Of a stretch of DNA of 64,000 nucleotides, positions 46,542-58,057 are shown piece by piece. The notes under the pieces were generated by a model. The model was not told where the DNA came from. It ran no database searches and saw nothing but the letters and a program-made list of their open reading frames with translations. Each line of letters opens with the position of its first letter. Within the stretch, counting starts at the first letter, position 1. Source of the DNA: Nigrospora sphaerica. Taxonomy: Eukaryota; Ascomycota; Sordariomycetes; Amphisphaeriales; Apiosporaceae. The DNA lies in contig JAGVVL010000013.1 in assembly GCA_018287875.1 (NCBI GenBank), positions 3,162,001 through 3,226,000 on the forward strand. The letters run 5' to 3'. The position numbers and the translations under genes are program-made.

Positions 46542-49304
46542 CCCGCCGGCTTCCCCGTTGGGAACAAGCAGGAGGGAGGGAGAAAAGAGAGGGAGGGAAA
46601 GAAAGATAGAAAGTTAGATACCCCTGTTGCGAATGTAGCGATTTGTCCGTCCGCCTGCCAGTCAGCCAGCCAGCCAGCCTGGATGTGTTTGTTTGTACTG
46701 GATACTAAAATAAGAACAAAGATTTCGAACCCACCCAAAGCTACAACACCAGCCCACCTTCGTGCAAGGGGAGGGTTGCCTTGTCATGGGCGCCGTTCAT
46801 TTGACGCTGGAGGGCCGGTACCGCCAGCCTGCCCGGTTGACGGCCGCCGGTCCGTCTGTCATTCGTAGGGCGATCCTTCCCCTCTCGGCCTGACGAACCC
46901 CGAGGGAGGGGGGACCAGCGCTGCCTGCGAGGCAATCAACTCACCCTGTTTGATAAAAGCCTTGAGGCCCCTCCTCCCCGGCTCAGCCAGTGACGGCATT
47001 ATGGGAATGCCATCTGCCCGAACCGGCACGGGTGTGGATGCGGCTTGCGGGAGGGGAACCGTGGATGGTATTAGAAAGCGGGGAACGAAGAGCCCGGAAT
47101 AGCGAGAAAACTTTCGGATGGACTGAGCCGAGGGCGCACCCGCCCCGATTAATACGCTAGTCCCCGCCGCATGAGGTCAGCGGCTCGCTGTCTGATCGAA
47201 CCGCACCACCGCCTACCAACCAGTGTCCTGTGGTATGGGGTGCATATCTCCCTATACAGCGGGTGGCTATATTCACTTCCGTTACAAATCTTTTGCTGGG
47301 CGCGAAGATGGGATCCCAACTCCCGACTCGCCAAATATTGTCAGAAATACGAAGAAGGGCTGGCGGACTGGCAGGCTCGGCTCCGGTTTTGCCGACCATC
47401 GTGGGTTGTGTAAGTGGCAGCCTTGAGGCAATCCGCCGCGTTGACGATTTCAATGGCCGATGGTGCATGCACGCCAGGGCGGCAGGTGTCATAGGCAGAT
47501 TTGGGTGCCATATCGTCATTAAAAACAGGGCAATACCATAGTTTCGATCACCGAACTCGGACAGAATACCGAGACGCTACCCAAGCCAGTCATGCCTAGC
47601 ATCTCGGGAACGCCATTACGAATACCATCACGGCCTCACCGCACGACCATGCCCTAATTTGTCTCCCTTATTGATGCATCTTGCGCGCTGCGGGCGGGCA
47701 CGTGTACAAATACTTAATCCCTCAGGAACTCCCTCCTAGAATCCGAGGGGGGGGAATCCCCAACTCGAACGCTGAGAACATGATGGACGACGTCCCAATC
47801 GCCAAATATATTGTTCTCCCCCGGCGGGCTCTACAGGGAACGAGGCAGCGACGCTAGGCATAGCGTCTTGAAGCACCCCGGTTGTGCCCTCGGCGATAGT
47901 GTCGGGGCGACGCTAAGCCCCGGAACCAGGTCTTGGTCGCCACCAAGTGGTATATACGTGAACCCCTATCATTTCGCCGTCGAGACTACTTCGGCGCGCA
48001 TCCCAATCAACGCCTAGTGAGCCGCGTCTCGCCTAATACTAAAATCGAGTGTGATACTCCAGTGCCAAACCAAGGACTAACCCGCTATTCTCACGGAGCT
48101 TTTCACTCTGCCTAGGAGACCTCCATATCCCGTTGCGGCGTGGGTCTGGCAGACTTAGCCGCCGAGCACATGTGTGGGGAGTGCGAGCTTCTCCTGGATT
48201 TGGATGAGTGGCGTGGGGGTGGTGTAGAATCAGATCCAGGTAAGACACCCCCGGCTGTGTCTTCATTCGGTTCCGCCCATTCGACACGGGTTCCGTGCCC
48301 GCGACAGGCGATTCCGTTTGCGAGCGGCACGGACTGAAACTCCTGACGTGTGGCAGTTTCGTAGGTACCTGGGCGGGCGGCGTCGCATAGCCACGGAAGC
48401 GACGCGGAAGTCGGACGAGGAGCGGGCGTTACGCAGCGCGACAGCCTTCTCGTTCACGAAATGGCTGGGCCAACCGAGCACAGAGACTCCGAAAAGACCT
48501 GACTCGCACCTTCGCAGCGCAAGGTGGTGATTTCACACCTCTGGGCGCGCAGCCTCCCCGCCCCCTTCGACTTACGAGTCCCACTCCCACGTAATAGTAC
48601 AGCGAGATCACGCTTGGGGAACCCGGGGGGTTCTTGCAGTCGCTGTTGCCGACGCTCGCCTCGATAACCCCGAAGCACGGCATCAGCTTCACCAATGTGG
48701 CCACGGGCTGAGGGCGTCATCATCACAGGGATGCGACTAGGTGTCGCTGCGGACGGCGAATATGGCCTGCGTGTTTCGTGGCTCGAAATCAACGTCAAGG
48801 ACCACAATGTCACTACCGCCATCGCCATGAGCGCTAGAGGGTGTTATTCGAGACGCTCGCCAAAAGTGGACAGGAATGAGAGACCATGCATTGACGAGCG
48901 AAATGTAACGAATATGGACCGACTTTTTGCGCCTGGGAACGCAGCTCATGTCTCGCAGCTCCTTGCGAGGCCCAGCGGCTTGGATGGTTCTGTATATAGC
49001 CTCCACCTATGGCCAAGGTTCCGCACAGAGAGGAAGTTGTGGCTTGGAATCTTTATCCGAGGTTCGGGTCGGAAGTAGAGTGGGGGCGCAATGATAAGCG
49101 CGGAAGCTGGTATGGAACTTCCGCAAAAGACCCCCCCACCGACGGAGCCCATTCACCAGAAAGTGGTGCTGCACAGGATGGCACTCCAGCCCGAGCCGAC
49201 GTCTTTGCACTGCGATTTGGCCGTTTCTTCAAAACGAGATCAACCGACGCTTCCGGCCTTTTGGTTTTTTTTATATAATTCGCTTGGCACACGGTCGGTA
49301 AAGG
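46542..49304. other. 2.8-kb gene-poor region
   Basis: Between IDO and the TIGR04076-type gene. Short CAGC repeats at about 46663-46679. ORFs on both strands overlap one another and show no domain. A gene with many small exons cannot be excluded. Confidence 0.45.
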
Positions 49305-49725
49305 ATGTCGAATGACGCTTTCGAATTGTACGATCTCCGGGTCGAAGTCGTCTGTCCGCCAGGAGAGAGGATTATGTGCGGCGCCCGCGAGGGGGATCAC
49401 TTCACCTTGGAGGGCGAGATGATGTATCTTCCACCTGGACAAGGCATTAGTATTTACAGTCTCGGTACGTCTGAGACGGCATCAACACTACCTCCGCCTC
49501 CAGATGGAGACTCGGGAGCTTACCATCGACATGGATGCAGCGTCGGTTTTACCGCTGCTCGCTGCAAAGCAGAGATTGACACACCCCCACGACTGGATGA
49601 GCACCGATGCTCTCATAGCTTGCCCCGATCCCAATTGCAAGTCGCAGCTCAAGATTGTGAGGACAGGCATCCGCAAATTCAGCCACGCGGAGACCACCGT
49701 TGTGAGCCTGCAAGGCAACGCGTGA
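49305..49725 (+). CDS. small TIGR04076-type protein of unknown function
   Basis: Two exons, 49305-49464 and 49541-49725; 114 residues. Opens with FELYDLRVEVVCPPGERIMCGAREGDHFTLEGE and LPPGQGISIYSL-type segments, then after a 76-bp intron A-S-V-L-P-L-L-A-A-K-Q-R, THPHDWMSTDALIACPDPNC and KFSHAETTVVSL. This order and spacing match the TIGR04076 family of small proteins found in bacteria and fungi with paired Cys (CGA, CPDPNC) and a conserved HPHDWM block. The acceptor was chosen (GCAG before 49541) because only it joins IYSL to ASVLPLL in the family frame; the nearer CAG at 49501-49503 would frameshift. Function unknown; metal or redox roles suggested by the Cys are only a guess. Tail-to-tail with a Zn2Cys6 regulator, 88 bp apart. 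Confidence 0.8.
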
Positions 49726-49813
49726 AGATGGGATGAAGGCACCGGAAAAAGATCACGAACAATCAGTAGACCATTTGATAGAGGCACTCCAGGGGAGCGC
49801 ATAGGGTGCCATA

Positions 49814-52165
49814 TCAAAAATAGTGCGCGAGGTCTATATGACCACTGGTTTCCAGCAACGGGAAAAGGTTCAAGGCCCCCGTTCCCACGTCGCCTTCGAA
49901 AGTGTTGTTGAACGTTGCAATGTCCGGTGTCCTCGGGAACATGCCAGAGAGTGAAAGAAACGCGGGATCCATATCTCCCATCCTCCCCGGGGAGCCGATC
50001 TGAAGGGAGTCTCGGCCCATGAGACCCTCGGATCGCGTGAAAGACTCTCTATGCTGTACAGCACCAGGGCTCAGGCTATCTTCGCCGGAATCGCCTGACA
50101 GCCTGCACATTGCGTCGGCTCCAAGACGGCCTTTCTCCAAGGGGGTAAGCCCGAATAGCTGGCTGCTGCTTTCCGACCTTTGCAGTCGCTCAGCAAGCTC
50201 CCTTTTCTCGACAGCAGTGAGCGCCGTCGTCAGCAGGCTCTTGGCAATGAGGTTGTATTGCACGGCGTGCGCATCCGATTGGGCAAAATGCTCCAGAGAC
50301 GCGATTGATTTTCTCATGTATCTCTCGAGGATCCGACCGAAGCTCCCGAGCAATCCCACTCCAAGGACGAGCGAGGACGAAAAGAGCCAAGACCTGTCTT
50401 TCTGTCAGCCGGGGTTCGCCATGAGGGTACAGCGCAAGCTTACACAATAAGGGGAAATTTCCCCACCATGGCCCCTCGTTCGATCAGATCAGAAATCAGG
50501 TCCACCATCATGCTGGCAGCATCGATGCAGGCATCCGCCAGCCTCGATTTGCCCGAGAACATGGTGGTCCTGCTAGCTAGTGCCGGGCCCTCGGATATGC
50601 GCCTGCACACCTCATACATGAGGAAGGGCCGAGACACGAGCATGACGGCGTAATAGTATGTCGAAAGGACTTGGCATACACCGACAATCTTTGCGTTCGC
50701 ATGGCTCGAGTCGGCCGGGCTGCTCGCCACGGCGTCTTTGAGTGGTTGCAACCACCGGCCCGACCAGTCCCTGAGTTGGCGCGAGATGCCCTCTGTCAGT
50801 TGTAACGAGATCTTTCTCCGCGAGTATATCTCTAGAACGACGGACTCGATGATGAGGAAAATCTGCACGGATGCGCTCAAGATATCAAACGACTCTTGGC
50901 CGTTGGCGGTGAGCGTATTGTACGGCACGGTACAGTCAACATCCGAAGTCGCGGGCGGGCGCCCCATCGACGTGCTCAGGAACAAATCAACGACTCGCAA
51001 GCTCCGCCACAGGCGGTCCCTCTGCTGGTGCACCTCGGGCCCGAAGCGGGAGTTGACCTCGGTGCGGTGAATACCGATCGAGTACGCAGCCCGCACGGCA
51101 ATGCCGAAGAACATAAAGGCGCCGTTGATCTGACACGCCCCCAACATGAAGAGAGTGACGAGCACGAAGGCGCGCACCGTGTTAATGCTCAGCTCACTGC
51201 TCAGATGCGTGAAAGCTCGATCCCTGGCATAATCGAAGTAGGCCTGGGCAAGGTCCTCGCGGTCCTTCTGGTAGCCAATGGCCAGGACCAGGTAGCTGAC
51301 ACAGCTCGTCGCGGCATCGAGCCTGTCGCCGTGGCTGGCCCAGGCGACAATATTGTCAGCCAGTGTGGCGTCCTCGAAGAGGTCGACGAGACCGGCCGTG
51401 GCGGCGAGGTAGGCGGAGACGGCACTCCCGATGGTGTCGAGGTGCACCTCGGGCGGGTGAAGACCCGAGGCGCCATGGCAGCTGGACGGCGCGTTCTCCA
51501 GGACCGTATACTGGCTGCTTTCGGGGGCGAAGGCGTGCTCATCGACGCGGCTAGTGACCAGCTGCCGCACGCTCTGGAAGAAGGAGAGCGGGGCGCAGTC
51601 GCCGATGAAGACTAGTTTTCCCTGGGCGTCGCACAGCAAACGGGCCTCCCGCGGCACCTCGGTGTCGTCCTCGGCGGCGCCGTCACCGGCGAGGTGGTGA
51701 TGGTCTGGGCCGGCGCCGGGGCCCTGCGACGTGCCGTTCGGGGTGCCGGCGGTGCTGGGATGAGACCCCACCGTCGACGCCCGTTTTTGCAGCTCGGCCG
51801 AGGTCGCACTGGTAGACCCCGTCTGCGGCGGCGAGGCGGGCTGGGGATGCTGGGACACGCGCCGTCGCTGGGGGGAATAGTGGCACTGCTCGGGCCGACG
51901 ACGGCGGGTGCAGTAGCTGCAGGGCACCTTGCCATCGCACTTGACCTTGCGGCCCTTGCAGCTTCCGAGGGGTTAGCGCACTGCAGGTTCGCGTACGGAT
52001 CTGGATTCGTATGTGGATTACGAAGCGAGAGTCGACGGAGCGGCCGCCGGGCTGGAAAGGGAGGGGAAGGGAAGATGAGGGGTTGGGGCGAGCCGCGCAC
52101 CTGTCACAGGCGTTTTGCACCCGAGCGCGGATGTGCGGACGCTGGCTTCTCGGAGATGGTTGCAT
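49814..52165 (-). CDS. Zn2Cys6 transcription factor with fungal-specific TF domain
   Basis: Three exons in transcript order: 52101-52165, 50444-51961 and 49814-50393; 720 residues. The binuclear zinc cluster is split by intron 1 (139 bp) and restored as NACDSCKGRKVKCDG with VPCSYCTRRRRPEQC: C-x2-C-x6-C-x5-C-x2-C-x8-C. A Ser/Pro/Gln-rich linker follows. The middle domain (about residues 170-480) has the fungal_trans signature: GACQINGAFMFFGIAVRAAYSIGIHR, then RLWRSLRVVDLFLSTSMGRPPATSD. Intron 2 (50 bp) restores FPLIVSWLFSSSLVLGVGLLGSF. The C-terminus is acidic/Ser-rich and could activate transcription. A (GCA)9 run lies in the presumed 5' UTR. The regulated genes are unknown; the adjacent TIGR04076 gene is a candidate by position only. 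Confidence 0.92.
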
Positions 52166-53168
52166 TTCGCTCGCTTGCTGCTGCTGCTGCTGCTGCTGCT
52201 GCCGCTGTTACGGTGGCTGTGGCTGTGACTTCCTTCCGTCTTTTTGCAAGTAAGGGCTGGCCGGGGAATTGATGAATGGGTCAATTGGCGGCCCGTACGT
52301 GTGCACTACCAATCCGTCTCCTTTTCCGTCGGGGGTTTCTCTTCACGTTCTCGTGAGAAAAGTCCAGCCAGCCACCGGTTGTCAACCCTGATGGTGCTGC
52401 TGCTGCTGGGTTTGTAGTACGGGATGAAGAGCAGTTCGGGCCTGCGCAAATGTCCCGGCCCTCGCCCCCAGGGCCGCGGCTGAAAGCTCTCCCACCTGCC
52501 CAGCCCATCGTGACCTTGACCCGCAGCTTTCCGAGAGCCGACGCCTTGACGGGCTGCCTCCCATGCACGAATGCTGCGGCTGCCGCGCGAGTTTAAACAG
52601 GCGGAGGGAGTGCTGGCCAATACCATGGGCCAACTCTCCCCGATTTAGGTCTCGGCCGTACCATCGTGACCAGCTGAATGCCCGCCGTCCGCCCGGTGCC
52701 ACAATCGGCTCCGTGTTCGAATGCCGATGGGGAATCTCGATAACCCACCCGCACCCCGATGACTATCGTCCGTAACTTTGTACAGTGAATCAGCCCGTAG
52801 CCGTCACACTCGCATCAAATGGCTCGCTTGGGCAGAGGTTGTGTTCGACAGTATATTATTGCTATCGCTCAGAAAATCCACATATGTACAGAAACTCATA
52901 TACAGACAAACAGCAGTGGACTGCCCGAGACGGGCTGCCTCGGCGTGAAGACCGCTGTCTCGAAACAGGTTCCGCCTCAAAATTACCCAGACTCTCAGCC
53001 TAGCCGAACCCGGTCCCCGTCATCAAACTGCTCGCGCAAGCTCTCAACGATACATTTGATTAGTGGTGATGGCCTCTCTCCTGGAGTTTGGTTAGCACAC
53101 TGCCTAGTCAAACCAGATCAAAGGCAGCATCTACCAAGTCGGCTATCCTCATATCGTGATGAGAGGAT
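52166..53168. other. intergenic, contains trinucleotide repeat
   Basis: Upstream region of the transcription factor and 3' flank of the hydrophobin. Apart from the repeat at 52176-52202 nothing is recognised. Confidence 0.5.
52176..52202. repeat. (TGC)9 trinucleotide repeat, (GCA)9 on the transcribed strand
   Basis: Nine perfect units ending 11 bp upstream of the regulator's ATG (52163-52165, minus strand), so probably in its 5' UTR. Confidence 0.92.
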
Positions 53169-53465
53169 TTATTCCTGGACACCGGTGGGGTTGTTGCACA
53201 GAATGCCCTGGTCCAGAATGGGGAGTACGCAGCAGCGGGCACGCTGGCCGATGGCGGAGCAGACGGCACTGAAGTCAGAGGCGTTGAGGGGGGCGGAGGG
53301 AGGGTTGCCGCAGTCCAGGTCGGCAACACCCAGGACGTCGGTGGCACAGCACTGGGCGCTGCCATACAGGCCGGTGCAGGGCAGGTAGGCCTGGCGCTCA
53401 ACGAGGCCGGGGGCGGCAACGGCGACGGCCGAGAAGAGGGTGGCGGCGACGGCGAAGAACTGCAT
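53169..53465 (-). CDS. class II hydrophobin
   Basis: Single exon of 98 residues beginning MQFFAVAATLFSAVAVAAP, a signal peptide cleaved near residue 17-20. Eight Cys follow the class II pattern C-x8-CC-x11-C-x16-C-x8-CC-x10-C, counted directly; the family form usually has x9 in the first interval. LPCTGLYGSAQCC and AVCSAIGQRARCCVLP are typical. Class II hydrophobins are small secreted amphipathic proteins that self-assemble at air-water and hydrophobic surfaces, coating spores and aerial hyphae. No intron is needed, whereas many class II genes have two. An upstream in-frame extension to 53570 is unlikely to be translated because the signal peptide sits at the downstream Met. Isolated; no second hydrophobin nearby. 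Confidence 0.95.
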   Translation of the reverse strand: MQFFAVAATLFSAVAVAAPGLVERQAYLPCTGLYGSAQCCATDVLGVADLDCGNPPSAPLNASDFSAVCSAIGQRARCCVLPILDQGILCNNPTGVQE

Positions 53466-56400
53466 CTTGATGGCGGTTGTGGTGTTTTGGAAGTGACCGG
53501 ATAGGTTGAGCGAACGGGTTTCTTGGTGAGAAGCTGGAGTGATGAGAGAGGACTGGAGTCTGGTGGTCAAAAATTCTGTCCCAGGAAGAGGACAACCTCG
53601 AACCTTTATAGACCTGCCGTCCAGGCTGCCTCCCCGCGAGCCTACCTCTGGCGGCCTGGCTCCTTGTCGACGATGACGGCGATCATCCTAGACTTCGTCC
53701 TCTTCGTCCTACCCGGCCAGTACCCCCAGCAGAGCACACTGGCCGAATAGGTGTGATGCGGGCCTCAGCTGTCGCCCAGAAGAGAAGCCAATGACGCAGA
53801 TCGCATAGCTCCTGGCCATTATGGGCAACCCATATCGGCCAAAGGCAAAGATGCCGGAGGACGGCCCCGCCAGGTGAGATCACTGATCGGCCAGGGCGGG
53901 CGCCCCATACCAGACCCAGCTCACCCAGCATCTCATCGGCGTTGTCGACGGCCTAGCGAGGCCCAATCGGATGCACGAGGGCGTGTTGGAAACCCCAGAG
54001 TCCTACAAGGATCAGATCCAAGGAAGGCTCGCCATGGCGGGCTGGGAATACTGGGGACCTCATGGGAAATATCAAGACAGGGGCGAGAGATGAGATTCCA
54101 AGCAGCCAGCTGGCACCAGAACAGGAGACTGTCTGGTTACCGACGACATTGGGGTGCCGGACGTCGAATCAATGGCCCGGATATAGACATGGGACCATTG
54201 TTATAGCGGCTGGAGGCGAACCCCACAGGGCGAAGGGGATGCGCATCTGCAGGGGGCCCAGACTCGAGCCGGCAATCCCACTGCCGGTCCGCCGCGAGAG
54301 GCGGATGTAGTCGTTTGACTGCCCATTCGCCGGTTTGCCTTCGCGCCAAGTACCCTGCCAGCGTGGCTGGGCAGTCGAGAGCATGCAAAAAACGGGTTGC
54401 TAAAGATATTCCCCTGCTGATCGACGCCGGCGAGCGGCGAATAATCTGCATTCTGGCTCGTGTTGAGATTATTAACTTCAAGTCTGGTCCCAGGCCCCCC
54501 GTGGATTCGTCTGGAGACGTTGCCCTTTGCTCGTCCGGCCTCACGGGCATTCGGGTATCGTCTGTGGTAGACAACTGGCCGCCAAGCATCTACATGGTCC
54601 GGACCTTAACTCGGGCGGCGTTATAGCTGATGAAACCAGCACTGCTATTCACCCGGAAACCTCATGACGCACATGGGGCACATATCGCGACGACTATAAC
54701 CTGGACGGCGTATAGGAACGACCAATCACGTCGGACGGCCGTCTAGTCGCAACATTGCACCGAGGCGTCGCAACATCCCTCTTGGCGCTCTGAAGCGTCT
54801 TCCCGGGAACCGTTGAGGCGCGCGGGCCAAAGGACTACCCGAACTTCCAATATGTAGGTGGGCAGTCGGACCCGACGTTGGGCGTCGGGCGGATCTTTCC
54901 ACTCCCTCGCCAGCGCGTGCACGCGTGCTCGCCTGGCCCCTCCTCGCCGAGTACGCGGGTAACGGCGGTGGATTCGCCCGAGGGGTTCTGGAATGCGAAT
55001 ACGCTGTTCAGGAACCGAAATCAGGATATTGCCGCGATCGTCGATAGCTTGCCGCTTACAGAAAAGCTCCGAGACGATCGGCGGGCAGCCACCCCGGTCT
55101 TTCTGCGCGGCGCGGAGGGTCGTACCGGCATCGAGCCAGAGTCTATAATCTGCCAGAGAATGAATTAGCTGCCGGGGGATTGGGGATGCTTGGGTGGTCG
55201 AGTCGGCCATGAGGATTCGGGCGCAAGGCTTAGGCGGGCGGAAGCACGGTATACATGCTTACAGCATGTGCATCGAACGTATACTGGACCGACTCTTGTC
55301 GCGTATTCGTAGGCCCTGCATATGGCTCTCCTCGGTGCAACAGCTCCCGCAGCGGAGCTTGGGGACGGTCGGGAACGCCGTTTCGCGCACAACCCACGCC
55401 GTGTGCCGGGCGTCGACGGCACCGCAATGGCTCAACCCCCGGCACTTCCTGCGACCGCCATCGTGTACGTGGAGATTCCCCTCCACCGGGTCCAAGTTGG
55501 TTCTTCTGGTTGACATCTACAATTATAACTACTTCGTAGGCTGCCGCCGCAGGGCGCAGTGGCCGTGCGTGCACTGCACACTGACTGCCGGGGCTGGGCA
55601 GATGAACATCCGCACCGCAGCGCTGCGAGGATAGGGAAATTGGGGTCTCCAAATCGCGGTGGAAACAGCTCCCTGTCTGCGTTAACAATGCTACGAGGCC
55701 AAGGGAAACCATTATGCAAAACTTCGGCTGCACTCGACTAGTGTGCTCTTCTTGCCACTGGAGTCCTAGGCGACCGCAACGTGTGTAGCCAGTGGTCCCG
55801 GCCGGTGCACCAGGCCATTTGGACTCGATACAGAGCTTGCCATGATTGTTTGCTTTTTGCGCCCGAATTCACACCTATAACACGTGTACTATGCACTTGC
55901 AGACCGATGGACTTGCGATCCCGTCACACATCTCGGGCTCCGGTTACTTACCCGAGATGGTGCAGACGTCACAGCGTTGCATGAGGCGCCAGCCGCCTGG
56001 TTCATCCAATTCATGGGCTGCGAGGACGGAGCATTGCCGCCTCGCCCCCTTCCGCAGCACCAGATCAAGGCACCCCGTACCGGATACCACGTGCGGCCCC
56101 TCCCTTTCCTCGCTACGTTGTATGTTGTAGTCGATCACCACCTCCTGGACTCTCAGGGACAATTCGCGCCTTCCTGCGCCCCCCTCGGCCGGCCTCCCAG
56201 AGAGCTCTGGCAGCCTGGCCAGGAGGGAACCTCGCTGGTTCGCCTTCACGGCTATTTTCAGCATGGACAGGCCTACCTCGGGCGGTCAGGGTACATAGAA
56301 CCCCGGCCGCGAAACAGACGATGCCGTTGGCCGGATGGACAAGGGGGGCAGCGGCCGTGTTTCCGAGCGAGAGCTTCCCCAAAGTCGCCGCTTCCTTGGT

Positions 56401-58057
56401 AAATTTCACGTTCGTCCCAACCGCCCGGGGAACTCGACCAAACAGGTCGTACGAGCAAACGACAGGCGGTCATGCTCGGAGTCTGCGGGGTGACATCGAG
56501 CAGTTGGGATACAAGAAGGAAAAAAAGATGACTGCGAGGCGCGCCAGGCTCACGAGGTTGCGCTGGCCAGTCGTTGTTTGCCAGCGCGTCCCAGCACACC
56601 CAAAGGGAGGAGGACCCAACGACAACGGGGCATTGTTGTCGTGACGATGACATACAACCGACGCGCCCTGGCCTAGGGCGAGCCAGACCAAAGTCATAGC
56701 TGGTCCGGCCCAATTTAGCAGCGATCGGCGCGGGATCATTAGCCGGCACCGGTGTAACAGTAACCACGACCGATCACGGCCAATGGGCGTCTACATTTTG
56801 ACGGGCTTCAAGCGACCGGGGGTACCCTGCCCGTTATTGACGACATCCAGGAACCGACCGGCTAACAGGTAAAATAATCGAGACAGTGTGTACAGAAGGG
56901 GTTCACTTCGGAGGGGGCCTTTCCAGCTGTTGTGGCTGTGGCTGCGTCGATCCATGGACATGCACGGCATCACCATGCATCGCATAGGCAGGCTATTATT
57001 CCCCGTGATCACGTTGTTTCAAGGACGAGCGGCCGGCCTCCGCCAAACACCTTTTCCTTCCGACTTGCGTCCATCGCATGCCGCGTTTATGGAGGGCCGT
57101 ATTTGACCATGTTGGTGAAGCTTCGGCATCGTCATAGGGCTTCCGCTTTGCCGCTTCCCAGCCGGTTCATGACATACGGCACGCTGCACTGAAACTCGCT
57201 TGCCGACCTGAGACCGCTCCATGGCGCAGAACAGGCTTTTTCCCACCTGACGGCCTCCCCTCGCCCGCACGACACATGGACCGCCGTGGGCTCGCGTGGC
57301 CGCCACAAACGGGCTGCGGGAGCTGGGAGAGGCGCTGTCGGCTTCACTGCTCCTCCAGGTTTAGACCGCTCCCTCAGGTCGCGGCCGCTGTGGCATCGAG
57401 TGGCGTATGACGTCATTGGTGGTGTGATGGGAGGGATGAGCCTGGTAGAACGGTTCATGGCACCGTCTTTTCGGTTATGCCTTTTTTTTTCTGTGCCCAA
57501 TGAGCTCGTGCGGCAAAAGGGTATGTCGCGGTGCTGGCGAGGATCCATTCGTGAAGCTCGAGTGTGGTGGCGCTGGAGCGGCTTCCAGGGCGCATCCAAC
57601 CTCTACAACAGGTCCTTCTACTGGTCGCAGATCTTGGCACCGCCGGCTGGGGTGTGCCACTATGCAGATGCAAGCAGCCGGTGTATACCCTCCAAAAATA
57701 ACATGAGGATCGAGATGTTACTTTCGGGTCAACGTTGCATATTTGTGCTGGTACTCCTCCATGTTACAAGTGGGAAAAACACTGGGGTATTTGGCTTGTT
57801 TTGGGCACTCAGCCTCGTCCGTCTGCTAATCTCCACAGCCAATTCCCGTGGGCTATAGACTTTTTAGCCGTAGGCTGCTTTCGTTTGCACGGTGTTTTCC
57901 CATGGCAGTTCCGTCGGGTTTGGCACGTGTTGGGCCGGGAGCCCTCGATATTTCCCATCGCAAGATAGCATACACGCAGGCCTGTCTACACATACACACG
58001 ATTCTCTTTTCGCTCTCGTTCCCAGCCCACGAACAACAACCGGCCGGCGGACCCAAA
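53466..58057. other. 4.6-kb gene desert
   Basis: The longest stretch without a supported gene. Minus-strand ORFs at 54743-55210 and 55230-55733 (the latter with a hydrophobic MVSLGLVALLTQTGSCF start) were considered but lack domain evidence. No transposon, inverted repeat or RNA gene recognised. Confidence 0.45.

Noticed and set aside
46700..46790. Possible tRNA on the minus strand (GGTTCGAAATC)
   Set aside because: No matching five-base T-stem and no D or anticodon arm at the right spacing.
54743..55210. 155-residue minus-strand ORF as a gene
   Set aside because: N-terminal half looks partly protein-like but no family motif, and the C-terminal half is Arg/Cys-rich; insufficient to call.
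55230..55733. 167-residue minus-strand ORF as a secreted protein
   Set aside because: Only the first 20 residues resemble a signal peptide; the remainder is low-quality Arg/Pro-rich sequence without conserved pattern.
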